A stretch of DNA of 64,000 bases, from assembly GCF_000423845.1 (NCBI RefSeq), contig NZ_AUIT01000001.1, forward strand, positions 124,001-188,000. Direction: 5' to 3'. Under the pieces are notes generated by a model. It made no database searches, was not told where the DNA came from, and saw only the letters and a list, made by a program, of their open reading frames with translations. Shown piece by piece: positions 1-8,587 of this stretch. The DNA comes from Thermodesulfobacterium hveragerdense DSM 12571 (lineage in GTDB: Bacteria; Desulfobacterota; Thermodesulfobacteria; Thermodesulfobacteriales; Thermodesulfobacteriaceae). Position numbers and translations under genes: made by a program. Positions within the stretch are counted from its first letter, which is position 1. Each line of letters begins with the position of its first letter.

Positions 1-768
1 TCTCCCAAAGAGGAAACTCTTCCTCAGTCTTTTGAAGGAATCATCCTCTCATTAGCCGATAAGATAGACCATCTTTGTGCGCTTTTTGGGGTTAACGAAA
101 AACCCTCTGGAGAAAAAGATCCTTATGGGCTTAGAAGAGCAGGTTATGGGATAGTAAAACTCCTTATAGGAAAAGAAAAGTTCTTAGAAATAGAAGAGGC
201 TATAGAGTTTTCTCTTAGTTTGTTAGAAAAACAAGGGTTTCTGAAAAATCCTAAGGCTTTAGAGGAGATTACAGAATTTATCAAAAAACGCTTAGAGGGA
301 GAATTTTTAACCTTAGGTTTTAGCAAAAACGTGATAGGGGTTGTGCTTCAGTTACCTCTAAATCCTTATGACCAATACCTAAGACTAAAAGCCCTTTCAG
401 ATTTTCAGGAAAAGAAAGATTTTGTCGACCTTATTACTGGTTTTAAAAGGGTAGCCCAGTTGTTAAAAACCGTAGACAAAAAAACTCTTTTAGAAGAAGT
501 TGAAGAAAACCTTATCTTATTAGAAGAGGAAAAAGAGCTTTATCAAAAGGCTTTAAACCTAAGACCAGTTATACTTGGTCTGATAGAAAAAAAGGATTAT
601 CTTTCTTATTTAGAACATTTGGTAAGTCTTAAAGAACCGATAGATAAATTTTTTGATAAAGTGTTTGTGATGGTAGAAGATGAAGGACTAAGAAACAACC
701 GTTTAAAAATTTTACAAAGGGTAGCTGAACTTTTTGAAAGGTTTGGAGACTTTACGGCTTTTATTTAA
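1..768 (+). CDS. glyS: Glycyl-tRNA synthetase beta subunit, C-terminal part (5' end outside window)
   Basis: The frame is open from the first base to a TAA at 766-768 and gives 255 codons. It is the C-terminal part of the GlyRS beta subunit, which acts with GlyQ to charge tRNA-Gly in bacteria of the alpha2beta2 type. The diagnostic stretch is near the left edge: an 'ADKID' segment followed by 'KDPYGLRRAGYGI', matching the family's 'KDPFALRRAALG' signature. The remainder is the helical, tRNA-binding C-terminal region. selB follows after 9 bases, so the two translation genes are probably co-transcribed. The N-terminal half and glyQ lie to the left and cannot be seen. Confidence 0.9.
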   Translation, partial: SPKEETLPQSFEGIILSLADKIDHLCALFGVNEKPSGEKDPYGLRRAGYGIVKLLIGKEKFLEIEEAIEFSLSLLEKQGFLKNPKALEEITEFIKKRLEGEFLTLGFSKNVIGVVLQLPLNPYDQYLRLKALSDFQEKKDFVDLITGFKRVAQLLKTVDKKTLLEEVEENLILLEEEKELYQKALNLRPVILGLIEKKDYLSYLEHLVSLKEPIDKFFDKVFVMVEDEGLRNNRLKILQRVAELFERFGDFTAFI

Positions 769-777
769 AGGTAGGTT

Positions 778-2691
778 ATGAAAAGGGTTATCATAGGAAC
801 AGCCGGTCATATAGATCACGGAAAAACCACCTTAGTTAAAGTTATTACCGGAATTGATACAGACAGACTAAAAGAAGAAAAAGAACGAGGAATTACAATA
901 GACATAGGATTTGCCCATTTAGTCTTACCCTCAGGCACCCTTGCAGGAATAGTAGATGTTCCTGGTCATGAAAAATTTATTCGAAACATGGTGGCTGGGG
1001 CCTCAGGTATAGACCTGGTTATCCTTGTGGTGGCTGCTGACGAAGGTGTTATGCCTCAAACCAGAGAGCACATAGAAATTTGCGAACTTTTAGGGATTAA
1101 AGACGGGATTGTGGTTTTAACCAAAGTGGATCTGGTAGAAAAAGACTGGTTAGACCTAATAAAAGAGGATGTAAAGGAATTTTTAAAAACCACCTTTTTA
1201 AAAGATGCACCTATCTTAGAATTTTCAGCAGTTACAGAACAAGGTAAAGAAGAGATCCTAAGAGTGCTGGATGAAAAAGCTTTAAAGGTATCAGCCAAGG
1301 TAGAAGACCAACCTTTTAGGCTCCCGGTAGACGGGGTGTTTACCGTAAAAGGATTTGGAACGGTAGCTCGTGGAACAGCCATTTCAGGCAAGGTTTACCT
1401 CAACCAACCCTTGGTAGTCTATCCGAAAGACCTTGCTACAAAAGTAAGAAACATCCAAGTTCACGGAAAAAACGTGGAAGTAGCTTATGCAGGGATGAGA
1501 ACTGCACTCAACCTGCAAGGTATAGAAAAAGAAGACATAGAAAGGGGAGACGTGGTTGCAGAACCTGAAGTCTTAAAACCTTCTCAGTGGATAGATGTAA
1601 AACTTGTGTCCTTACAAAGCATAAAACCTCCGATCAAAAACTTTGAAAACCTTCTTTTTTATATCGGAACCAAAGAAACCGTAGCCAAAGTTTTCCTTTT
1701 AGGAAAAGATCAGTTAAACCCAGGGGAAGAAGACATAGCTCAATTGTTTGTGCAAGTCCCAATAGTTGCCTGGAGAGGAGATAGATTTATCTTAAGACGA
1801 GCCTCTAACAACCAGACAGTAGGAGGAGGAGAGGTTTTAAACCCTGTAGCTTATAGAAGAAAAAGAACTAAACCCTGGGAAAGGAAAGAAGTTGAATACT
1901 TAGCTCAGGCTTCGGAAAAAGAGCTTATACAGTTTTGGGTAGAAAAAAAAGAATTTTTAGGTATCTCTAAAAAAGACCTGCAGATTACCGTCTCTCTCTT
2001 TAGAGAAAGGTTTGAAAAAGTCTTAAAAGATTTAAGTAAAGACCTGATTGAAATCAAAGACGGAGAAAAGGTTTTTTATTTTAGCAAAAAAGCAGAAGAA
2101 GACCTAAAAGCGCAGATCATCACTGCTTTAAAGAATTTTCACACGAACAATCCGTTTAGTCCTGGACTTACTAAGGAACTACTAAAAACAAGAATTTCTT
2201 CCTTTGTTTCAGAAGGATTTTATCAGTATGTCCTCGAAAATTTGATAAAACAAGGTATCTTGGGAAAAAACAAAGAAATACTATATCTAACTGAGTTTAA
2301 ACATCTAAACTCTGAAGAAAAAGAAAAGCTCAAAAAAGAGCTCGAAGAAAAGTTTCTCTCAGAAGGATATACCCCACGGGATTTTGAAACCGTCCTTCTT
2401 GACTTTAAAGAAAACTATAAAGCCGCTAAAGAACTGGCACAGGCCTTATTAAAAGAAGGGGTTTTGGTAAAACTTGCTGACAAATTGGTTTTCCACGCTA
2501 AAATCTTAGAAGAATGGGAAAATTTAGTAAGGGCTGCCTTTCAAAAGAAAAAAGAATTAGAACTTGCAGATTTTAAAAATCTTCCCAAAACCCAGATAAG
2601 TAGAAAATTTTTAATTCCTCTGGTAGAATATTTAGATAAGAAAAAGGTTACCCTCAGAGTAGGAGAAAAAAGAATATTAAGAAAAACTTAA
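778..2691 (+). CDS. selB: Selenocysteine-specific elongation factor SelB
   Basis: This 637-residue GTPase delivers Sec-tRNA to UGA codons that are followed by a SECIS element. The translational GTPase motifs are clear: GHIDHGKT at residues 10-17, 'RGITIDIG' switch I, 'DVPGHEKFI' and 'TKVD'. Beta-barrel domains II and III follow, and from about residue 370 a Lys/Glu-rich region of the size of the four winged helices that bind SECIS RNA. Length is normal for bacterial SelB. It starts 9 bases after glyS and its TAA overlaps the ATG of the next gene by one base. No selA, selC or selD is in this window, and no in-frame UGA selenoprotein was recognised here. Confidence 0.96.
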   Translation: MKRVIIGTAGHIDHGKTTLVKVITGIDTDRLKEEKERGITIDIGFAHLVLPSGTLAGIVDVPGHEKFIRNMVAGASGIDLVILVVAADEGVMPQTREHIEICELLGIKDGIVVLTKVDLVEKDWLDLIKEDVKEFLKTTFLKDAPILEFSAVTEQGKEEILRVLDEKALKVSAKVEDQPFRLPVDGVFTVKGFGTVARGTAISGKVYLNQPLVVYPKDLATKVRNIQVHGKNVEVAYAGMRTALNLQGIEKEDIERGDVVAEPEVLKPSQWIDVKLVSLQSIKPPIKNFENLLFYIGTKETVAKVFLLGKDQLNPGEEDIAQLFVQVPIVAWRGDRFILRRASNNQTVGGGEVLNPVAYRRKRTKPWERKEVEYLAQASEKELIQFWVEKKEFLGISKKDLQITVSLFRERFEKVLKDLSKDLIEIKDGEKVFYFSKKAEEDLKAQIITALKNFHTNNPFSPGLTKELLKTRISSFVSEGFYQYVLENLIKQGILGKNKEILYLTEFKHLNSEEKEKLKKELEEKFLSEGYTPRDFETVLLDFKENYKAAKELAQALLKEGVLVKLADKLVFHAKILEEWENLVRAAFQKKKELELADFKNLPKTQISRKFLIPLVEYLDKKKVTLRVGEKRILRKT

Positions 2692-3371
2692 TGGATGTTA
2701 AAGCTGAGATAATCAAAAATCTTCTATACCTTAAAGAAATAGGCTTAACCAGTATACCAGCTTCTGAGGTTATAAAAAGACTTCTGCAACGCGAAATCTC
2801 TTTAGAAGAAGATTCTCTCTTAGCCCTAAAAGAAAAGGTTATTCACTGCGAAAATTGTTCTCTCCATAGGGTTAGAAAAGCGGTGGTTTGGGGTGATGGC
2901 CCTACTGAACCTGGGGGATTGATGATAATTTCAGAATACCCTGACCGGGACGAAGATTTTTATGGGAAACCCTTCGTAAAAGAGGTAGGTAACCTGCTTG
3001 ACCGCATGCTTAATGCTATCAATCTAAAAAGAGAATTATTTTTTATTACCCATACGGTTAAATGTAAACCCCCTGGAGGAAGACCACCTGAGCCAGAAGA
3101 GATAGAAGCCTGTAGACCATATCTTTTAAAACAAATCAAGTACTTAAGGCCTAAGTTGATTTTAGCCTTAGGGTTTACTCCACCTAAGGTGCTTTTAGAA
3201 AGAAAGACCCTAACCTTGGTTAGAGGCAAGGTGTTTACCCTTAAGGAAACCTCTCTTTTTTTTACCTACCATCCAGGATATATTTTAAAAAATCCTGGAA
3301 TAAAAAGGGTAGTATGGGAAGATTTACAAAGATTTAGGAAGCTTTATGAAAAAATATTTTTATCTAGTTAG
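2691..3371 (+). CDS. Uracil-DNA glycosylase family 4-like Fe-S protein
   Basis: A 226-residue protein of the type-4 UDG family, which excises uracil from DNA and is typical of thermophiles. Four cysteines in the spacing expected for the 4Fe-4S cluster are at 53, 56, 125 and 141 (CENC, VKC, EAC). The 'DEDFYGKPFV' segment at about 88-97 and 'HPGYILKNP' at 194-202 match family motifs. The usual GEAPG active-site motif reads SEYPD, and the Asn of the 'TNxVKC' motif is His (FITHTVKC), so activity on uracil is not assured. About 45 residues precede the first cysteine. It overlaps selB by one base and nfeD by 26 bases, so translation is probably coupled. Confidence 0.85.
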   Translation: MDVKAEIIKNLLYLKEIGLTSIPASEVIKRLLQREISLEEDSLLALKEKVIHCENCSLHRVRKAVVWGDGPTEPGGLMIISEYPDRDEDFYGKPFVKEVGNLLDRMLNAINLKRELFFITHTVKCKPPGGRPPEPEEIEACRPYLLKQIKYLRPKLILALGFTPPKVLLERKTLTLVRGKVFTLKETSLFFTYHPGYILKNPGIKRVVWEDLQRFRKLYEKIFLSS

Positions 3372-4635
3372 TTTAGTGCTGGTTTGTTTTTGGTTCTCTT
3401 ATTTAGAGGGAGCTGAGCTAAGAAAGGTTTTTCATGTAAAAATCGATGCCCCTATTACCCCTGTTATAGCTAATTTCATAAGCTATGGGATAGACCTTGC
3501 CAATAAAGAAAAGGCTGAAGCTTTTGTTATAGAGCTTGATACTCCAGGAGGTCTTGTTGAGTCTACCAGGGAAATAGTAAAAGATATCTTACAAAGTAAG
3601 GTCCCTGTCATAGTTTATGTAAGTCCTTCAGGGGCAAGAGCTGCCTCTGCCGGTACCTTTATTCTCCTTTCCTCTCATTTAGCGGCGATGGCCCCTGGTA
3701 CTCACGTAGGAGCTGCTCATCCAGTAGAACTTACTGGTAAAGCTGATAAAGAGGTAATGAACAAGATAATAAACGACTTGGTAGCCTGGGCTAAAAACCT
3801 TGCTCAAATGCGTAACCGCAACGAAACCTTTGCAGAAGAAGCCATAAGAAAAAGTAAAAGCATTACTGAGACCGAGGCACTACAAATTGGAGTTATCGAG
3901 ATCATAGCCAAAGATTTAAACGACCTTTTAGATAAGGCCCACGGAAAGCAGGTTTTCTTAGGAGAAGAAAAACGGGTTTTAAACCTTAAAAACGTCCGGA
4001 TAGAAAAAATACCTGAAGACCTAAAGACAAAGGTGTTAAAGATTTTAACCAATCCGAATTTAGTATATTTCTTACTTATGTTAGGATTGGCTGGCCTATA
4101 TTTTGAGTTATCTCACCCTGGAAGCATATTCCCTGGTGTATTAGGGGCTGTATGTCTTATATTGGCCCTGGTAGGATTAAGTGTTATTCCTGTTAACTAT
4201 GCAGGACTGGTTTTTATTTTATTAGCCGGTGTACTTTTCTTCTTAGAGCTTCAGGTAACCTCACATGGGCTATTAACCTTAGCCGGGGTAATCTGTCTTT
4301 TCTTAGGTTCTATCATGCTTTTTGGTAAGAACCCGCCTGCTTTAAGGGTTTCACCCCCTGTTTTATACTCATTAGTACTTATTTTTTCTTCATTATTAGC
4401 AGGTATCACCTATATCGCCCTTAAAACCATCCGGAAAAAACCTGTTTCAGGAAAAGAAAGTATGGTAGGAAAAGTAGGGAAGGTCTTAAAAGAAATAGGC
4501 CCTGAAGGGGGAAAGATATTCGTCGAGGGAGAAATCTGGCAGGCTTATGCAGACGAAACCATCCCAGAAGGAGAAAAGGTAGTAGTGGCAGAAAAAGATG
4601 GTCTGATCTTAAAAGTGAGGAGAAAAGATCGATGA
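3346..4635 (+). CDS. nfeD: NfeD-family membrane-bound serine protease
   Basis: A 429-residue long-form NfeD protein: signal sequence (1-23), ClpP-fold protease domain (about 25-210), several membrane helices (about 235-360) and a soluble OB-fold tail (about 370-429). The nucleophile is predicted at Ser101 in 'GARAASAGTFI' and the base at Lys140 in 'NKIINDL', as in the Pyrococcus 1510-N protease. The oxyanion segment 'LDTPGGLV' is present. Such proteases cut the C-terminal hydrophobic tail of stomatin-like partners, usually encoded next door; no stomatin gene is adjacent here. The start has a good ribosome site (AGGA, then GCTT, ATG) inside the upstream gene. Confidence 0.93.
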   Translation: MKKYFYLVSLVLVCFWFSYLEGAELRKVFHVKIDAPITPVIANFISYGIDLANKEKAEAFVIELDTPGGLVESTREIVKDILQSKVPVIVYVSPSGARAASAGTFILLSSHLAAMAPGTHVGAAHPVELTGKADKEVMNKIINDLVAWAKNLAQMRNRNETFAEEAIRKSKSITETEALQIGVIEIIAKDLNDLLDKAHGKQVFLGEEKRVLNLKNVRIEKIPEDLKTKVLKILTNPNLVYFLLMLGLAGLYFELSHPGSIFPGVLGAVCLILALVGLSVIPVNYAGLVFILLAGVLFFLELQVTSHGLLTLAGVICLFLGSIMLFGKNPPALRVSPPVLYSLVLIFSSLLAGITYIALKTIRKKPVSGKESMVGKVGKVLKEIGPEGGKIFVEGEIWQAYADETIPEGEKVVVAEKDGLILKVRRKDR

Positions 4636-5150
4636 AAACTTTCTTAAACATAGGAATAAGTTTATTAATTCTTATAGTTTATCCTATGATCGGTTATGGG
4701 GAAATAGCTTGCGACCCTAAGATTTTATACCAGGCAGACGAAAAGTTTTTTGTCAGTCTCCCGGGATATCAAACTACCCCGATAAAAGAAACTAATCTCA
4801 ACTTTTTTGGAAAGATCCATAATAAAGAAAGATCCTACAAAAGCACAAACACTAAGGTTAGGGTCAGAATGTTTTGGGGAGAAAATTTGATCCCTAACTG
4901 GCAAAGTTTTATTTTAAATCTTTTAGAAATTTCTAAAAATGAGCTGAAAGACGGGGAAATCAATGGAATAAAGGTTAAATTTTACGAAAATGGAGAAAAA
5001 AAGGTAATAGTTGTGCCCATTTTAGAGGAAACTTCGCAAGGATTTTTGATTTTGTTTAGCTCTAAAGACCTAAGCTTAGAAGCCCTCAAAAATTTAGTTT
5101 CCCAATTTCCAATAAAAACCCTTTGTTCTACCCCCGAGCTTTCCAAATAA
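4632..5150 (+). CDS. Small exported protein, unknown function
   Basis: A 172-residue protein with a clear N-terminal signal sequence (about residues 1-24, hydrophobic core ISLLILIVYPMIG) and no lipobox, so it is probably periplasmic. The mature part has alternating beta-like segments and two cysteines near its ends. No family was recognised. The ATG overlaps the nfeD stop (ATGA) behind a GAGGAGAAAAG ribosome site, so it is translationally coupled to nfeD and may act with it at the membrane. Its 3' end overlaps the convergent ybeY-pdxJ frame by 23 bases. Confidence 0.7.
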   Translation: MKTFLNIGISLLILIVYPMIGYGEIACDPKILYQADEKFFVSLPGYQTTPIKETNLNFFGKIHNKERSYKSTNTKVRVRMFWGENLIPNWQSFILNLLEISKNELKDGEINGIKVKFYENGEKKVIVVPILEETSQGFLILFSSKDLSLEALKNLVSQFPIKTLCSTPELSK

Positions 5151-6339
5151 GTTCTTTCATCTCTCTTACTGCCTCTTTCATACCTATCATAATAGCCCGA
5201 GAAACGATACTATGACCAATACTAAACTCTTCTATCTCAGGAATAGCAGCCACAGGCCCTATGTTTTCATAGCTTAAACCATGCCCTGCATGTACGATAA
5301 AACCAAGGTCTTTAGCCAACCGTGCAGCGACTTCTATTTTACCAAACTCTTCTTCTCTTTTTACCTCATCCTCTGCTTCAGCATACATCCCTGTATGTAT
5401 TTCGATGATCTGAGCCCCAGTTTTTTTTGCGAGCTTTATGGCTTCCTCGTCTGGGTTTAGGAAAAGACTTACCTTAATACCTGCCTTGTTTAGCTCTTTT
5501 ACCGCCTTTTTTACCTTTTCTACATTTCCGGTTAAATCCATTCCGCCTTCGGTGGTGATTTCTTCTGTCCTTTCTGGAACTAAGGTTACCTGATAAGGTT
5601 TAATCTCCTTAGCAAACTTGATCAATTTCTCATCTATGGCCATCTCTAAAATCAGTTTGGTTTTAATCACTTCTTTTATCAACCTTACATCCCTTTCTTT
5701 TATATGTCTTCTATCTAATCTTAAATGTACGACAATTCCGTCAGCGCCTCCTAACTCTGCTAGCACGGCTGCATGCACAGGATCAGGATAAAGGGCTTTC
5801 CTTGCCTCCCTGACTGTGGCCACATGATCCACGTTTACCGCAAGTTTGGCTGGCATATACTCCCTCCTTTTTAAAAAGTTTAAAACCTCTTCTTTACCTT
5901 CAGAAAAACCTACTTTTTCAAACAATTGTATCTCTTTTTTTAACATAAGCCAAGGAGAAAAAATCCCCTTTTCGTGGTCATAGTCAAGAAGATGAACCAA
6001 CCCATGAATGGCTAAGCTCAAAAGATAGTTTTTAAAGTTTAATCCATAAAATTCTGCCTCTTCTTTAGCCTTTTCTACCGAAATAATAATCTCACCTAAA
6101 AGATCGGTTTGAAACCCCTGTTTATCAAAAAAAGAAAAAGAAAGCACGTTAGTAGGATAGTTTCTTCCTAAGTATTTAAAGTTTAAATCCCAAATGGTTG
6201 AATTATCAACCAAGGTTAAAGAAACCTCTTTTTTCTCAAATTTTAGTTCTTTTAAAGCTTGGGTTAACCTTGAAGCTATTTTTTTTTCTAAATCTTGGGG
6301 TATAAGTCCGTTCCTTGAGGTAAAAATAGAGACAGGCAT
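5128..6339 (-). CDS. ybeY-pdxJ: YbeY endoribonuclease and pyridoxine 5'-phosphate synthase PdxJ in one reading frame
   Basis: One uninterrupted 403-codon frame holds two normally separate enzymes. Residues 1 to about 160 are YbeY, a zinc RNase for rRNA maturation: 'TNVLSFSF', 'LGEIIISVE', and the metal triad His112, His116, His122 in 'HGLVHLLDYDH'. Residues 162-403 are PdxJ, which condenses aminoacetone phosphate and deoxyxylulose phosphate to PNP: 'NVDHVATVREAR', 'DGIVVHLRLDRRHI', and 'IEIHTG' are intact and the length (242 aa) is that of a complete PdxJ. Met162 (ATG at 5856-5854) is preceded in frame by AAGGAGGGAGTAT, a strong ribosome site. The cell may therefore make a fusion, free PdxJ, or both. 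The frame overlaps trmI by one base. Confidence 0.93.
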   Translation of the reverse strand: MPVSIFTSRNGLIPQDLEKKIASRLTQALKELKFEKKEVSLTLVDNSTIWDLNFKYLGRNYPTNVLSFSFFDKQGFQTDLLGEIIISVEKAKEEAEFYGLNFKNYLLSLAIHGLVHLLDYDHEKGIFSPWLMLKKEIQLFEKVGFSEGKEEVLNFLKRREYMPAKLAVNVDHVATVREARKALYPDPVHAAVLAELGGADGIVVHLRLDRRHIKERDVRLIKEVIKTKLILEMAIDEKLIKFAKEIKPYQVTLVPERTEEITTEGGMDLTGNVEKVKKAVKELNKAGIKVSLFLNPDEEAIKLAKKTGAQIIEIHTGMYAEAEDEVKREEEFGKIEVAARLAKDLGFIVHAGHGLSYENIGPVAAIPEIEEFSIGHSIVSRAIMIGMKEAVREMKELIWKARG

Positions 6340-7106
6340 TATTTTTCTACCACCTTTTTAGCAAAGATTAAAAATCCAGTATGAGCAACCATCCTATCTT
6401 CTGGTCTTAACCTTTCAGGATTGGGTTTGTATTGCCTAAGGAGTATTTCAGAAACCTCTATGTCTAAGAAAGGTAGACGCTGTAACTCTAAAAGGCATTG
6501 AGAAACTTGGTTAGTAGTAGGAACAAGGATTCCTAAAAAATGACCTCCCTTTAGGGCCCCCCAAGCTGCAGGGATCAACTTCCAGGGTTCTTTTAAGTCT
6601 AAAAAGACCGCATCTACCTCTTTTTCTTCAAAAGCCTCTGTGACTTCTGTGTTCTTAAAAATTACTCTATCTAAAAGACCAAGTCTTTTAAGGTTTTTTA
6701 TAGCAATCTTCTGAAATTTGGGCTCTTTTTCATAAGAGATAACTTTTCCCTCTTGACCAACCATAAAGGCAAAAGCTGTAGTTAAAGCCCCAGAGCCTCC
6801 ACCACATTCTAAAACCAGACTTCCTGGCCCTACGTTAAGTTTAAGTAAAATATACCCTATATCCTTAGGATAAACTACTTGGGTAGCCCTCTCAACCTTC
6901 ATCAAAAAATCATATAGAGAAGGCCTTAATACATAAAATCTTTCACCTTTTTTTCCGTAAACGACTTCTCCGTAGTTTTTTCCGATCAATTCTTTTAGGT
7001 ATAAAAAGTCTTTATGTGTATGAAAAGAAGTATCTTTAACCTCAACTAAATACTTTTTTTCGTCTGAAGTTAAAATAAGAACGTAGTCTCCTTCAGCGAT
7101 CTTCAT
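6339..7106 (-). CDS. trmI: tRNA (adenine-N1)-methyltransferase, TrmI family
   Basis: A 255-residue SAM-dependent enzyme expected to methylate A58 (and possibly A57) in the T-loop of tRNAs, a modification that supports growth at high temperature. The N-terminal small beta domain ('GDYVLILTSDEKKYLVEV') is typical, SAM motif I is 'LECGGGSGAL' at 99-108, and the C-terminal 'RMVAHTGFL' segment is diagnostic for TrmI. The start at 7106 was chosen over an upstream in-frame start at 7265 because it follows an AAGGGAG ribosome site and begins the family's conserved N-terminus; the longer version would overlap the upstream aminopeptidase. Its stop overlaps the ybeY start. Confidence 0.92.
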   Translation of the reverse strand: MKIAEGDYVLILTSDEKKYLVEVKDTSFHTHKDFLYLKELIGKNYGEVVYGKKGERFYVLRPSLYDFLMKVERATQVVYPKDIGYILLKLNVGPGSLVLECGGGSGALTTAFAFMVGQEGKVISYEKEPKFQKIAIKNLKRLGLLDRVIFKNTEVTEAFEEKEVDAVFLDLKEPWKLIPAAWGALKGGHFLGILVPTTNQVSQCLLELQRLPFLDIEVSEILLRQYKPNPERLRPEDRMVAHTGFLIFAKKVVEK

Positions 7107-7134
7107 AAAACTCCCTTTTAATAAAAAATAACAG

Positions 7135-8556
7135 CTAACGACTAAAAAAACTTTTATAAGCCTGATAGCACATAAAAAGATCTGCTTTATGAGCCACCTC
7201 AAAGGGAGAATGCATAGAAAGTAAGGGTGGGCCAGCATCCACCACATCCATTCCATAATAAGCAAAATACTTAGCTACCGTACCTCCTCCTCCTTCATCT
7301 ACCTTTCCCATAGAAACTACCTGGTAAACCACTCCATCTTCATCCCAACTCTTTAAAAGTTCTGCCAAAAACTCGGCATGGGCTTCGTTAGCCATATACT
7401 TTCCGCCATGGCCTGTATACCTGTTTACCGCTATCCCAAAACCCATTTTGGCATCATTTAGTTTGTCGTGTACCTCAACATAATTAGGGTCTATACCTGC
7501 GGTCACGTCTGCAGAAATAGCCTTGGTGTTAGCCATAACCTCAAAAAACACATCAGGAGTAGGAGATAAACCGTGTTTCTTGATAAGCTCATACACAAAC
7601 CTTTCAAAAACCCTGCTTTTAGCAGAAGTATTACCTTCTGAACCTATTTCTTCTCTATCCATGAAAAGTAAAACATTAGTATATTCAGGCTCTTCTACCT
7701 CTAAAAAGGCCTTAAGAGAGGTAAAAGCACAGATACGATCGTCTTGGCCATAACCTCCTATAAACGCCCTATCTATCCCCACCTCTCTTGCCCTACCAGC
7801 AGGAACGATATAAAGTTCTGCCGAAACAAAGTCTTCCTCCCTTATTCCGTAGGTTTGATATAAAAGCTTTAAACAGTTAAGTTTAACCCTTTCTTTAATT
7901 TCCTTTTCTTCCTCAAGCTTGTCCAAGGGAAGACCTCCAAAAAGAACGTTTAATTTTTCTCCTACGATAGCCTCAGAGAGTTTTTTTTCTGCCTGAACTT
8001 TTCTTGAAAGATGGGGAAGAAGATCACAGATGGTAAAAACAGGTTCATCTTCCTTCTCTCCTAACACTATCTTAACCAAACCACCGTCTTTTTTAGCCAC
8101 AACCCCATGTAAACTTAAAGGTTGAGCTACCCAGTGGTATTTTTTAATACCTCCATAATAATGGGTTTTTAAAAAAGCCAGTTCTGTGTCCTCAAAAAGA
8201 GGATGTAACTTAAGGTCAAGCCTGGGGGTATCTATATGGCTGACAACTATCTTTAAACCCTCAGTTATTTTTTTCTTACCAAAGTTCCAGGCAAAAAGAA
8301 GCTTATTTTTGTAAACTACCCATCCCTTTTTGGGTTCTTTATCAAAAAAGCCCTTTTTTTCCAAAAGAGTTAAAGCCTTTTCTATGGTTTCTCTTTCTGT
8401 CTTAGCCTCAGAAAGAAACTCTATATACTCCTTACTTAGAACCTCAACCTGGTTTTTATCCTCTTCTTTTAAAACATCAAACACATGTTTGGGTTTCCAG
8501 ACTAAACCCTCTAAAAACTCAGAAATTTTTTTAGAACTACCTTTTTTTCTTGCCAT
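7135..8556 (-). CDS. M18-family zinc aminopeptidase
   Basis: A 473-residue cytosolic dinuclear-zinc exopeptidase of the M18 family (aspartyl/aminopeptidase I type), which removes N-terminal residues from peptides. Visible motifs are the first zinc ligand pair in 'SHIDTPRLD' (His107, Asp109), the catalytic Glu pair in 'DREEIGSEGN', 'AFIGGYGQDDR' and the C-terminal His in 'LSMHSPFEV'. The N-terminal 'SKEYIEFLSEAKTERE' is characteristic of the bacterial branch. The ATG follows AAGGGGAAGG. trmI begins 28 bases downstream. Confidence 0.93.
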   Translation of the reverse strand: MARKKGSSKKISEFLEGLVWKPKHVFDVLKEEDKNQVEVLSKEYIEFLSEAKTERETIEKALTLLEKKGFFDKEPKKGWVVYKNKLLFAWNFGKKKITEGLKIVVSHIDTPRLDLKLHPLFEDTELAFLKTHYYGGIKKYHWVAQPLSLHGVVAKKDGGLVKIVLGEKEDEPVFTICDLLPHLSRKVQAEKKLSEAIVGEKLNVLFGGLPLDKLEEEKEIKERVKLNCLKLLYQTYGIREEDFVSAELYIVPAGRAREVGIDRAFIGGYGQDDRICAFTSLKAFLEVEEPEYTNVLLFMDREEIGSEGNTSAKSRVFERFVYELIKKHGLSPTPDVFFEVMANTKAISADVTAGIDPNYVEVHDKLNDAKMGFGIAVNRYTGHGGKYMANEAHAEFLAELLKSWDEDGVVYQVVSMGKVDEGGGGTVAKYFAYYGMDVVDAGPPLLSMHSPFEVAHKADLFMCYQAYKSFFSR

Positions 8557-8587
8557 AAGCCTTCCCCTTTTGTCTTAGAATATGATT

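Noticed and set aside
7107-7265. N-terminal extension of TrmI by 53 hydrophobic residues
   Set aside because: It overlaps the aminopeptidase gene, is not part of the TrmI family, and the ATG at 7106 has a clear ribosome site.
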